Shown here one piece after another: positions 1 to 6,174 of a stretch of 6,174 bases of DNA. Origin of the DNA: Chitinophagaceae bacterium (GTDB taxonomy: Bacteria; Bacteroidota; Bacteroidia; Chitinophagales; Chitinophagaceae). The notes under the pieces were generated by a model, which was not told where the DNA came from, made no database searches, and saw only the letters and a list, made by a program, of their open reading frames with translations. Numbering within the stretch: position 1 is the stretch's first letter; each line of letters begins with the position of its first letter. A program made the position numbers and the translations under genes. The DNA is taken from the NCBI GenBank assembly GCA_025455245.1, contig JALOMX010000170.1:1-6174 (forward strand), given 5' to 3'.

Positions 1-52
1 GGAAGGTACCATGAGCGACCTGAATTACGATGAAAGCATTTGCAGGAACATA

Positions 53-136
53 ATGGTTGATATCAGATATGTTTTATTTATCATAGATAAATATGCCGGC
101 GCAGGGCATCTGATAAAGGAAATGAAGGTGATTTAA
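53..136 (+). pseudogene. Possible remnant of a diacylglycerol-kinase-like N-terminus
   Basis: A plus-strand frame starting at ATG 53 (or in frame at ATG 11, and open to the left edge) encodes only 27 residues before TAA at 134-136. Its core, YVLFIIDKYAGAGH, resembles the first strand and glycine loop of the DAGK catalytic domain (typically LFIxNxxAGxG), with Asp where Asn is usual. None of the three forward frames continues the domain: all are stopped by about position 144. If the resemblance is real, this is a truncated gene start. It could equally be chance similarity in intergenic DNA. The rest of 1-218 shows nothing I can assign; A8 at 200-207 would be a T-run after the aminotransferase on the minus strand, but I see no good stem before it. 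Confidence 0.2.
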
Positions 137-218
137 TTTGAATGAACAGGAATGAACACACCAATCTTTCAGGCAAATTCGGGTTCTTGACTTAACCTCA
201 AAAAAAATGAATACCTGA

Positions 219-794
219 TCAATCGTTAAAGTCGTTCAGCAACATTTTATAAAGTTCACCTGCAACCGGTCCGGGATTGCCGCTACCGATTTTATGGTTA
301 TTAATACTTCCAACAGGCCAGATACCTTTGGTAGTGCTGGAAATGAATACCTCTTGGGCATCGAGCATTTCCGTTAGCTGAACGGGCCTTTCTTCTACTG
401 TCATTATTTTTTGTGCATGACCAAGGATACGACCGCGGGTAATGCCAAATAACACACCGGCCTTCGGGGTTACAAGTACTCCGCCGTTTGTTACGGCAAA
501 TACATTGCTTCTTGGGCATTCAGTTACAAACCCATCCTTCACGTAAAGCAGTTCATCATAGCCCTGCTGTTTTGCAACAGGCAACATCATTATCCCGATG
601 AGATAGTCAATGGATTTTACGGTTGCAAGCGGCCTTGCATATTCATAGGGCATCAGTTTGATGCCGGGTTGTAATAAAGTATCAGGCAAGGGTGCAAGGG
701 CTTGCAATGTTACCACACTGTTGACTTTTGAACCCATGGCATAGCCATCAGGGCTGTTGCCGCCTGAAAGGGTAATACGCGCACCTGCGTAATG
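219..794 (-). pseudogene. Class IV PLP aminotransferase, C-terminal part (frame 2 of a broken gene)
   Basis: This fragment carries the catalytic half of a fold-type IV PLP aminotransferase (branched-chain/D-amino-acid aminotransferase and aminodeoxychorismate lyase family). In order are ITLSGGNSPDGYAMGS (the usual LTGGxSxDGY turn), ATVKSIDYL with the probable PLP-binding lysine, VTECPRSNVFAV (the ExxxSNxF cofactor motif), GVLFGITRGRIL, and EVFISSTTKGIWPV near the C-terminus. The homologous frame is open from 794 down to TGA at 219-221. It has no proper start of its own: the ATG at 735-737 lies inside the conserved turn, so a protein begun there would lack the N-terminal domain. The N-terminal half lies just upstream in another frame (710-1012). 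SIDYL replaces the more common SxNYL after the lysine. Substrate cannot be assigned from sequence. The family call is secure; whether the break is biological or an assembly error is open. Confidence 0.85.
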
Positions 795-1012
795 TCAAGC
801 AGTTCATCTTTTTCAAAAGGAACTGAAAGATGTAGAACATTTGCAGAATGATTCAGGCGCTGCCAATGATTTTCAAAAAACCTGGGCTTACCATCATCAA
901 CAAGGAAAAAATCAAAAACACCATAACCACGTAAAAAAGCAAGATCATTTACCGGCAATACTGCATTTTCTTTTTTTACCAATGCTGAATTCACAAAGGC
1001 ATATTCTACCAT
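710..1012 (-). pseudogene. Class IV PLP aminotransferase, N-terminal part (frame 1 of a broken gene)
   Basis: This is the N-terminal domain of the same aminotransferase. It reads MVEYAFVNSALV, then LPVNDLAFLRGYGVFDFF (equivalent to the DRGxxxGDGVFE motif), then a substrate-side segment ending HWQRLNHSANVLHL. Homology stops at about position 791 after FEKDELLDI. The frame then runs into unrelated residues (QVRVLPFQ...) and stops at 710-712. The expected helix of about 12-14 residues leading into the LSGGNSPDGY turn is absent, so the break is more than a one-base slip. I chose ATG 1012 because the family usually begins close to this motif; ATG 1021 in the same frame is also possible. Either start lies 4-13 bases after the stop of the membrane-protein gene, which indicates co-transcription. 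If the break is real, the gene is a recent pseudogene. Confidence 0.8.
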
Positions 1013-1025
1013 ACCCACCATTTTT

Positions 1026-1484
1026 TTATCCAACGGGTACCATTGTATCACCATCGGCCTCTTCTATGCCTGTTTCGGTAAGAACCGGCGAATGCCTGCG
1101 ATGGACCCATTGATAGTATAAATAATAATAACCAACAAATAACAACCCTATGACAAAAGGAATGACGGCGAGATGTTTCATCGTCCACTCTTTATACACA
1201 ATCACTTCATCAATTCCAAAAAACTCGGTACACATCCAATAGCTGTTGGCGGCAATCCATATGCTGATAGCCGCATTATGACAAAGTTCTGCAACGATCC
1301 TTCTTGTACGCCAGAGAATTACCAATGAAATTATGAACGTAGGAGCAATCATTGTCATCCCGATAATTTCCCATTCAAGGCACCACGCAAGATCTTTGAA
1401 CAGCCAGAATACAATGTGCAGGTTTTCCATTTTACGATAACGCAATGGGATTGCGTAATGTGGCTCAGTGCCGCGTATTTTCAT
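1026..1484 (-). CDS. Four-helix integral membrane protein, function unknown
   Basis: The protein is 152 residues from ATG 1484, or 134 from the in-frame ATG 1430 just before ENLHIVFW. The longer frame from a TTG at 1568 would overlap the oxidoreductase gene and is unlikely. Counting from the ATG 1430 methionine there are about four hydrophobic segments: 4-20, 22-40, 49-71 and 86-107. They are rich in Trp and Tyr, with NSYWM in the third and GYYYLYYQW in the fourth. A basic stretch (RRIVAE) follows the second helix, and the tail from about 109 is polar and acidic. I recognise no catalytic motif; similar small uncharacterised membrane proteins occur in Bacteroidota, as far as I recall. A promoter-like sequence at 1518-1552 gives it a leader of about 27 bases from ATG 1484, which favours that start. 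The aminotransferase follows within 4-13 bases, so the two probably share a transcript. Confidence 0.75.
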   Translation of the reverse strand: MKIRGTEPHYAIPLRYRKMENLHIVFWLFKDLAWCLEWEIIGMTMIAPTFIISLVILWRTRRIVAELCHNAAISIWIAANSYWMCTEFFGIDEVIVYKEWTMKHLAVIPFVIGLLFVGYYYLYYQWVHRRHSPVLTETGIEEADGDTMVPVG

Positions 1485-1517
1485 TTTTGCAGAATTAATT
1501 TTTTGACAAATGAGCGT

Positions 1518-1552
1518 CAAAAGTATTATTTCACCGTTATTAAAAGGCAAAA
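1518..1552 (-). promoter_or_regulatory. Bacteroidota-type promoter for the membrane-protein/aminotransferase pair
   Basis: On the minus strand, TACTTTTG (1518-1525) matches the Bacteroidota -7 box TAnnTTTG exactly. A TTTTG (1548-1552, its TTG at 1548-1550) lies 22 bases upstream, as a -33 element should (17-23 bases reported for Flavobacterium). It sits in the 73-base gap after the oxidoreductase stop. Transcription would start near 1510-1514, giving a short leader to ATG 1484. Both elements were read directly; activity is inferred. Confidence 0.5.
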
Positions 1553-1557
1553 TGTTA

Positions 1558-2610
1558 TCATGGATCAAAAGCCCGACGGAAGCGGTTTACATTAACCTCT
1601 GCGTCCGGGGGTGTTCCATGGCAAACCTGATCACAGATCAAACTCCCGAGCCATGGAGCAAGTGAGACACCTTTGGTTCCAAGGCCTCCAAGTATTCCCA
1701 CCCTCGGGAAACGGGGATGCAAACCCGCAAAAGGCCTTCGCTCAACGGAAGCCGGTCTTATAGCCGCTATTTGATCCAGGATTTCAACAGGCAATTTGAT
1801 TGTTTGGCTGAGAAAAACCTCCATTTTTTGCCGGAATCCTTGTGTGGGCAATTCATCCTGAAAATGATTATCATAACTGCTGCCTGCCCACCAGGTATTA
1901 TTATACCAGGGTACCAATGTACTGATTCCAAACTTGTATATCTGACCATGTGGAAGGCCGGGAATTTTTACAATCAGTGCTTCTCCCTTATTGAAACTAA
2001 AGGGAAGGCCTTTCCAGAATTTTGAGACGGATGCATGGATGCCGTTACAGTAAAAAATATAATCGGCCTGCATGTTTTTATAAACCACACCCTTGTCTGT
2101 AACTTCAAGCAATGACTCATCAAAGGCTTCATTCACTATTTTCTCTTTACTTATCAGGTAATCCCGCCATGCGGATAACAGTGTTTGAAGATCAATCCAA
2201 AATGCCGGCCTGATATGAACCCCGCCGAAGGCGATCCTGAAATAATCTTCAAACGATGAAGCATTTTCCAATGGGTGAACAAATGGAGAACCCGTTTCAA
2301 TTTTATGCCGGTAAGCAAGCATCATTTGTTCGGATGGCGGGAAAGCCATGATGCCGCAATGATGAATGATTTGTTTACCTGTCTCCTGCCCTATTCGATT
2401 ATATGATTCCTCTGCAAATGGAATCAGTTTTTCAGCCTGCCAGGTGGTTACAACCTGCCTCCCTGTTACCGGATTAATGACCCCGCTTGCCACCCGCGAA
2501 GAAGAATTGTGCACCACACGGTCAATCACCGTTACATCAACACCGGAATGGTGTAGCCAATAACTCAGCCAGGTACCTGCAATTCCCTGTCCCAAAATCA
2601 AAACCTTCAT
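1558..2610 (-). CDS. FAD-dependent oxidoreductase, DAO family
   Basis: This 350-residue flavoprotein belongs to the D-amino-acid oxidase/glycine oxidase/sarcosine oxidase superfamily, probably cytoplasmic, with no signal peptide. The dinucleotide-binding GxGxxG is GQGIAG at residues 7-12, with the acidic ribose contact at Asp30 (TVIDR). [16 protein letters not shown] at about 37-52 is the FAD-contact loop. The C-terminal signature is [11 protein letters not shown] followed by [13 protein letters not shown] (about 308-320), which packs on the flavin. Length is complete for a stand-alone DAO protein. It is related to the C-terminal half of MnmC and to ThiO, but has no methyltransferase domain and no thiamin genes beside it, so no specific substrate is claimed. 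The ATG at 2608-2610 starts right before the first beta strand, which fixes the start. A photolyase gene is divergent upstream. An aminotransferase two genes downstream hints at amino-acid or amine metabolism, but only as inference. Confidence 0.9.
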   Translation of the reverse strand: MKVLILGQGIAGTWLSYWLHHSGVDVTVIDRVVHNSSSRVASGVINPVTGRQVVTTWQAEKLIPFAEESYNRIGQETGKQIIHHCGIMAFPPSEQMMLAYRHKIETGSPFVHPLENASSFEDYFRIAFGGVHIRPAFWIDLQTLLSAWRDYLISKEKIVNEAFDESLLEVTDKGVVYKNMQADYIFYCNGIHASVSKFWKGLPFSFNKGEALIVKIPGLPHGQIYKFGISTLVPWYNNTWWAGSSYDNHFQDELPTQGFRQKMEVFLSQTIKLPVEILDQIAAIRPASVERRPFAGLHPRFPRVGILGGLGTKGVSLAPWLGSLICDQVCHGTPPDAEVNVNRFRRAFDP

Positions 2611-2614
2611 CAGT

Positions 2615-2622
2615 CAAAGTTA
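2615..2622 (-). promoter_or_regulatory. TAnnTTTG-type -7 box just before the oxidoreductase start
   Basis: TAACTTTG on the minus strand matches the Bacteroidota -7 consensus exactly and ends only four bases before the oxidoreductase ATG. A TTG at 2647-2649 is 24 bases upstream, slightly beyond the usual 17-23. If used, the mRNA would have almost no leader. It may be a chance match; the true promoter would still have to lie in or near this short divergent gap (2611-2666). Confidence 0.3.
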
Positions 2623-2666
2623 TACCTTTAGTTTTTACAGCTTATTCAACCAATCGCTTCACATGG

Positions 2667-4163
2667 TTGTTTCAATCAAAAAGAATTTTGATAAATATAG
2701 TCTGGCTGAAAAGAGACCTCAGGCTAACCGACCACATGCCCCTGAAAGCTGCTGCCGGAGCCGGTTTGCCAACGCTGATCATTTATATTTTTGAACCCGC
2801 CCTGATGAATGCTGCCGATTACGACATCCGGCACGCAAGGTTTGTCTGGCAAAGCATTCATGACCTCAATACCAGGCTGCCAAACGGAAACAGCATCCTG
2901 GTGATGAAGGAAGAAGCCCTGAACGTTTTTTCATATTTGCATGAGGTTTTTAACATCAAAACAGTTTTCAGCCATCAGGAAACCGGCAACGACCTCAGTT
3001 TTCAGCGTGATAAAGCCGTGGGCCGTTGGTTTAAAAAAATGGGTATTCACTGGCATGAATTCAGCGACAAGGGAATTATCAGAGGACTGAAAAACCGAAA
3101 CCATTGGGCTGAAAAATGGTATGAATATATGCAGATGCCTCAGGCAGATTTCGACCTGATGCAAATGACCTTTGTGAAACAACCCGATTGCAATATCAAA
3201 GTTGAAAAATGGTCTGATTTATATGGAAAACTGCCTGAAACGAACGCTAAATTTCAGCCGGGTGGAAGCAGTAAAGGAATGCAATACCTGCAAAGTTTTT
3301 TATCGGAAAGATATGTCAACTACCAAAGGAATATCAGTAAACCGGAATCTTCAAGAACGGGTTGCAGCAGGCTATCACCCTATCTCGCCTATGGGTGCAT
3401 TTCGCTCAGGCAGGTATTCAACGAAACAAAAAAGAAGGAACAACTGATCACAGGAAATAAAAGACCCCTTCATTCATTTCTCGATCGGGTAAGGTGGCAC
3501 AGTCATTTTGTGCAAAAGCTGGAAACAAACCCGGCTATAGAATTCAGGGATGTAAATGACGGTTTCCATGTTTTAAAAAAAGTGGAAGACCCGGAAAAAA
3601 TTGCAGCATGGGCCGGGGGCAAAACAGGCTTCCCGTTGATAGATGCCTGTATGCGTTGCCTGAATGAAACAGGTTACCTGAATTTCAGAATGCGCGCCAT
3701 GCTTGTCAGTTTTTTAACCCATCACTTGTGGCAGCCCTGGCAATCCGGGGTGCATCACCTTGCCCGATATTTCCTCGATTATGAACCCGGTATCCATTAT
3801 CCGCAATTTCAAATGCAGGCAGGGGTAACCGGTATCAACACCATCCGCATTTATAATCCTGTAAAACAATCAACCGATCATGATCCACAGGGATCTTTTA
3901 TCAGGAAATGGATACCGGAATTATCCCCTGTTCCAACCCCATTCATTCATACACCATGGCTATTGACACAACTCGAACAAAAGGCAATAAAATTTCATTT
4001 GGGTAATGACTACCCGCTGCCCATTATAGACCTTGATCAGGCTGCAAAATTTGCGAGGGAAAACTTATGGATAGCCAAAAAAAGCCCTGAGGTAAAAAGA
4101 AATAATAAAGAAATCCTGAAGGTACTATCCGGAAGAACTTCGGAAGAAGATATTGGGGCCTGA
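2667..4163 (+). CDS. Photolyase/cryptochrome-family flavoprotein
   Basis: The protein is about 498 residues from TTG 2667. It has an N-terminal antenna-type Rossmann domain beginning [15 protein letters not shown] (9-23), a linker, and a C-terminal FAD-binding domain with [13 protein letters not shown] (about 231-243), [20 protein letters not shown] (315-334), [18 protein letters not shown], and [20 protein letters not shown]. The family binds FAD, often with a folate-type antenna, and uses blue/near-UV light to repair pyrimidine dimers or to signal. In place of the classical NNGGWQWAASTGTDA segment there is [15 protein letters not shown] (about 377-391), so this is a divergent branch and CPD repair is not assured. 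The start is uncertain: no in-frame ATG lies near it. Candidates are TTG 2667 or TTG 2688. The ATG at 2663 is out of frame by one base and would fit if a base is miscalled in A5 (2678-2682) or T4 (2686-2689). It is divergent from the oxidoreductase. Confidence 0.9.
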   Translation: MFQSKRILINIVWLKRDLRLTDHMPLKAAAGAGLPTLIIYIFEPALMNAADYDIRHARFVWQSIHDLNTRLPNGNSILVMKEEALNVFSYLHEVFNIKTVFSHQETGNDLSFQRDKAVGRWFKKMGIHWHEFSDKGIIRGLKNRNHWAEKWYEYMQMPQADFDLMQMTFVKQPDCNIKVEKWSDLYGKLPETNAKFQPGGSSKGMQYLQSFLSERYVNYQRNISKPESSRTGCSRLSPYLAYGCISLRQVFNETKKKEQLITGNKRPLHSFLDRVRWHSHFVQKLETNPAIEFRDVNDGFHVLKKVEDPEKIAAWAGGKTGFPLIDACMRCLNETGYLNFRMRAMLVSFLTHHLWQPWQSGVHHLARYFLDYEPGIHYPQFQMQAGVTGINTIRIYNPVKQSTDHDPQGSFIRKWIPELSPVPTPFIHTPWLLTQLEQKAIKFHLGNDYPLPIIDLDQAAKFARENLWIAKKSPEVKRNNKEILKVLSGRTSEEDIGA

Positions 4164-4181
4164 CCGATAACGGTAATAGAG

Positions 4182-4201
4182 GGCAACAAGAATATATTGC
4201 C
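4182..4201. terminator. Weak hairpin between convergent genes
   Basis: GGCAA (4182-4186) pairs with TTGCC (4197-4201) around a 10-base loop. It sits in the 48-base gap between the photolyase stop (TGA 4161-4163) and the stop of the convergent sensor gene. No T-run follows on either strand, so it is a poor intrinsic terminator. Position is the main support. Confidence 0.2.
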
Positions 4202-4211
4202 GGAAGCAGCG

Positions 4212-4712
4212 TTATTTCTGATTCTTTTCGGTGGGTTTATTTTGATTATCCTGACCTGTTGACCTGTTAACCATCCGGTACATTAATGAATCGAATTTCG
4301 GTAACTGATCAGGGTTCAGCATTTGTGCCATCCTTCTGAAATGATAGAAATATTCCATTTCGATCTGAGCCTGATTATTACCCACTTTTTGAGCGGATGA
4401 TGCAAGTGCAACGGAATCCACTTCGGGTTTATTGAGCAGTGCCATAATGGCCATTTTGTTTTCCCGCATTTCAGCCTGAACAGGTTTTAACAAAGAATCG
4501 CGCATACCCCTTAATGCTATATACTGCAGAACCTGTGTTGAGTCTAAGCCCAATTCTGTCTGAACCATTTTTATGGTTCTTTGGGAACGGGTGAGTTCAG
4601 GTTCGGGTGCCTTTTTCTCGGTCCGGTTAAGCAGGTAAAGCATAATACCATTGGTAACCAACAGAACCATAATGATTAACAGGAGTGTTCGATTATTACT
4701 GCGGGCCAACAT
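4212..4712 (-). CDS. Membrane-anchored Spy/CpxP/ZraP-like periplasmic sensor
   Basis: The protein has 166 residues. Residues 9-28 (TLLLIIMVLLVTNGIMLYLL) form one membrane anchor behind a short basic N-terminus, placing the rest in the periplasm. The periplasmic part is predicted helical and charged. It carries TRSQRTIKMVQTELGLDSTQ early and MLNPDQLPKFDSLM near residues 131-144, which resembles the LTxxQ repeats of Spy/CpxP and heavy-metal-resistance (CnrX/ZraP-type) proteins. The tail is polar (Gln/Asn/Lys). These proteins bind metals or misfolded envelope proteins and damp stress signalling. No obvious His/Cys metal cluster is visible, so a metal ligand role is inferred from family only. It begins two bases after the anti-sigma stop codon, so the two are probably translationally coupled in one operon with the sigma factor. 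Confidence 0.75.
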   Translation of the reverse strand: MLARSNNRTLLLIIMVLLVTNGIMLYLLNRTEKKAPEPELTRSQRTIKMVQTELGLDSTQVLQYIALRGMRDSLLKPVQAEMRENKMAIMALLNKPEVDSVALASSAQKVGNNQAQIEMEYFYHFRRMAQMLNPDQLPKFDSLMYRMVNRSTGQDNQNKPTEKNQK

Positions 4713-4714
4713 GC

Positions 4715-5065
4715 TTAGTCGTTTATTTCTACTAACTGGTAATTCTGGGTATTCATAAATTCAGAGGCAAGCATTTGTTCTGAATTCAGTTTTTGTGCAA
4801 GCTCGTTTTCAGCCTTTTGCTGACCCTTAACAATCACTGCAATATTGATAACAAGAAAAATGGCGAGGCTTGCCAACGCAAAAGCGGGGCGGCTAATCAG
4901 GCGGGCTGCATTTTCCCATCCACCTGCATTTGCTTCAATTCGTGCTACAATTTTAGTGTAAAGGAAAGGATTGGCGGTAGCCCGGGACATCCCGTCAAGG
5001 CTGTTAAGGGCATCATCAGCCCAACGTTCAGCATCCTTATTCATATGTTTATGATTGTATTTCAT
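4715..5065 (-). CDS. Single-span membrane protein in anti-sigma position
   Basis: The protein is 116 residues from ATG 5065; a TTG at 5098 would extend it with an unconvincing leader, and ATG 5044 is another option. The N-terminal about 58 residues are cytoplasmic and charged, with AERWADDALNSLDGMSRA and PFLYTKIVARIE, a style I associate with the small anti-sigma-type proteins of Bacteroidota ECF operons. One transmembrane helix lies at 60-79, followed by a short periplasmic tail (KGQQKAENELAQKLNSEQ and on). There is no zinc HxxxCxxC anti-sigma motif. Its gene lies 50 bases after the sigma factor and two bases before the periplasmic sensor. Its job is probably to bind and hold the sigma factor at the membrane; this rests mainly on topology and gene order. 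Confidence 0.7.
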   Translation of the reverse strand: MKYNHKHMNKDAERWADDALNSLDGMSRATANPFLYTKIVARIEANAGGWENAARLISRPAFALASLAIFLVINIAVIVKGQQKAENELAQKLNSEQMLASEFMNTQNYQLVEIND

Positions 5066-5115
5066 GTTTCTGCAATTTAACCGGGCGCATTTATTCAATA
5101 ATATGACGTTTAATC

Positions 5116-5688
5116 TTATTCATCTTTTCGGTATGAACTCTCCAATTTTTTCCGGAGGTTTAATTTAGCCCTTTGCAAGAGCGACTCCACGGCAGGAACG
5201 GTGGTTCCCATCACATCGCTCACCTCCTTATGGTTCAATCCCTCTATCCTGCTTAGTACAAACGCAGCCTTTTGCTGCTCAGGCAAAGTATTCAACGCTT
5301 TAAAAAGAGCTACAGACATCTGCTTTTTCTCCGAAACCACACCCGGATGGACAAAATCCGGGGGATCCACCACGAGTTCATCATTCAATCCAAAAAGACT
5401 CTGAACATATGCAAAACGCTTTTTTCGCTTTTTGCTTCTTAAAAAATCCAGGCTCTTGGTTACCGTGATCCTGTAAAGCCATGTACTGAGTTTCGATTCT
5501 CCTTTAAAACCTTCAATTGACTCCCACGCTTTTACAAAAACATCCTGCGCCACATCCTCTGCATCCATTTCATTCTGCACCAACCCCAACGCGGTGTTAT
5601 ATACCATATCCTGCCACGAGGTAACCATATATTTAAAGGCTGCCTCATCACCCGATTTCAATAGTTCAACTAGTTCCTGTTCGCCCAA
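5116..5688 (-). CDS. ECF-subfamily RNA polymerase sigma factor
   Basis: This 190-residue sigma-70 factor of the extracytoplasmic function type directs RNA polymerase to stress promoters. Region 2 spans about 18-85, with the core-binding stretch DAEDVAQDVFVKAWESIEGF and the -10 recognition part KLSTWLYRITVTKSLDFLR. A basic linker (KKRKKRF) follows. Region 4 is 131-180, with LPEQQKAAFVLSRIEGLNHK and the helix-turn-helix VSDVMGTTVPAVESLLQRAK that reads the -35 element. No region 1.1 or 3 is present, as usual for ECF factors. The start is TTG 5688: no ATG lies between it and the in-frame stop upstream, and the sequence GEQELVELLKSGDEAAF matches a normal ECF N-terminus. The gene lies 18 bases after the outer-membrane barrel gene. 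I see no clear TAnnTTTG box in that gap, so its promoter may lie within or before the barrel gene. Anti-sigma and periplasmic sensor genes follow. Confidence 0.95.
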   Translation of the reverse strand: MGEQELVELLKSGDEAAFKYMVTSWQDMVYNTALGLVQNEMDAEDVAQDVFVKAWESIEGFKGESKLSTWLYRITVTKSLDFLRSKKRKKRFAYVQSLFGLNDELVVDPPDFVHPGVVSEKKQMSVALFKALNTLPEQQKAAFVLSRIEGLNHKEVSDVMGTTVPAVESLLQRAKLNLRKKLESSYRKDE

Positions 5689-5706
5689 AGGGGTATTTTT
5701 TATGCT

Positions 5707-6174
5707 TTAACGTCCGCGAAAATCGGAATTTCCGCTCATTCCGCCACGCCCATTGGAAGATGGCTTGCCAAAATTGCGCAGTGTATAAGTAAATGTAAGC
5801 ATAAAGTATTGTTGCAGAACGACCGTTTGAACATCTTCGATATAAAGCGCATCCACCGTACGGGTAACACTTTGGTTTTGTTTCAACAGGTCAAACACGC
5901 TCAACTTCAATTCGCCACGCTGTTTTTCGAGGAACTTCTTGCCCGCGCTTACATTCCACAACCAGAAGTTTTGGTTGAAACCATCTGAGAGACCGGAGAA
6001 AATCTGATTACTCAAATCGTTCAATACAAACCAGCCATTTTTGGTGAGCAGGTTTACCTTGGCCGATACAGTGTGCGAATAAAACTTGTTATCGAGGCTT
6101 GGGTTGAAGGAGTTAACGGCGTTATTGAAATTACCATTGTAACTAAGGGTATAATCAATAAACTCGCTGATATT
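5707..6174 (-). CDS. Outer-membrane beta-barrel protein, C-terminal part (cut by window edge)
   Basis: The last 155 residues of a protein whose start lies beyond the right edge; the frame is open to base 6174 (ISEFIDYTLSYNGNFNN... read from the edge). Alternating polar/hydrophobic strands with aromatic ends mark barrel strands: HTVSAKVNLLTKNGWFVL, FWLWNVSAGKKFLEKQRGEL, LKLSVFDLLKQNQSVTRTV, and the closing YFMLTFTYTLRNFG. This is the C-terminal pattern of the TonB-receptor-like outer-membrane barrel family common in Bacteroidota. A short Gly/Ser/Arg/Asn-rich tail (GRGGMSGNSDFRGR) follows the last strand; such tails are frequent in these proteins. The ligand cannot be judged from this part. The gene ends 18 bases before the sigma factor, so it may belong to the same transcript and be either part of, or regulated by, the sigma system. 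Confidence 0.8.
   Translation of the reverse strand, partial: NISEFIDYTLSYNGNFNNAVNSFNPSLDNKFYSHTVSAKVNLLTKNGWFVLNDLSNQIFSGLSDGFNQNFWLWNVSAGKKFLEKQRGELKLSVFDLLKQNQSVTRTVDALYIEDVQTVVLQQYFMLTFTYTLRNFGKPSSNGRGGMSGNSDFRGR

Noticed and set aside
141..158. Short direct repeat AATGAACA spaced by GG
   Set aside because: Two copies of eight bases in AT-rich intergenic DNA; no flanking structure to suggest a binding site or mobile-element target duplication.
1485..1568. TTG-started extension of the membrane protein overlapping the oxidoreductase end
   Set aside because: It would span a good promoter match, overlaps the upstream stop codon, and adds residues unlike the rest; ATG 1484 or 1430 is more plausible.
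1717..2025. Plus-strand open frame antisense to the oxidoreductase
   Set aside because: It mirrors conserved oxidoreductase coding sequence, and its translation shows no domain or sensible composition.
2623..2630. TACCTTTA as a plus-strand -7 box for the photolyase
   Set aside because: One mismatch to TAnnTTTG at the important final G, and no TTG element at a suitable distance upstream.
2487..2666. Extension of the photolyase frame over the oxidoreductase 5' end
   Set aside because: The frame is open by chance: it is antisense to the conserved NAD/FAD-fold start of the oxidoreductase and precedes the normal photolyase N-terminus.
5713..5736. CGGAATTTCCG palindrome near the end of the barrel gene
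   Set aside because: It lies inside coding sequence for the Gly/Asn-rich tail, is short, and has no second copy; no support as an operator.

Overview
The window looks like a chromosomal segment of a Bacteroidota bacterium, probably from the Chitinophagales/Sphingobacteriales side of the phylum. This is inferred, not proven. It rests on TAnnTTTG-type promoter boxes, few Shine-Dalgarno sequences, a TonB-receptor-type outer-membrane barrel next to an ECF sigma factor, and protein styles such as the RGYGVFDFF class IV aminotransferase and the stand-alone DAO oxidoreductase with an [11 protein letters not shown] motif.

Left part (1-2610). The first ~218 bases hold no intact gene; a short plus-strand reading frame resembles the start of a diacylglycerol-kinase domain but stops early. 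A minus-strand group then reads right to left: a FAD-dependent DAO-type oxidoreductase (1558-2610), a four-helix membrane protein of unknown role (1026-1484) and a class IV PLP aminotransferase (219-1012). The aminotransferase is broken into two frames, apparently with a block of roughly a dozen codons missing at the break. A well-formed Bacteroidota promoter lies between the oxidoreductase and the membrane-protein gene, so the last two genes may be a separate unit.

Middle (2611-4211). A 52-56 base divergent intergenic region separates the oxidoreductase from a plus-strand photolyase/cryptochrome-family gene (about 2667-4163). The photolyase has no in-frame ATG at its expected start, and its flavin-pocket segment departs from classical CPD photolyases. 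It converges on the next gene group across a short gap that holds a weak hairpin.

Right part (4212-6174). A tight minus-strand run reads: the C-terminus of an outer-membrane beta-barrel protein (cut by the window edge), an ECF sigma factor, a small single-span membrane protein in the anti-sigma position, and a membrane-anchored Spy/CpxP/ZraP-like periplasmic sensor. This is a recognisable envelope-stress or metal-responsive regulatory unit. The sigma factor would be held by the anti-sigma protein and released on an envelope signal that the periplasmic protein probably modulates.

I see no RNA genes, CRISPR arrays, insertion sequences or clearly new system. The points most worth a second look are the broken aminotransferase, the photolyase start and its altered flavin-pocket motif.
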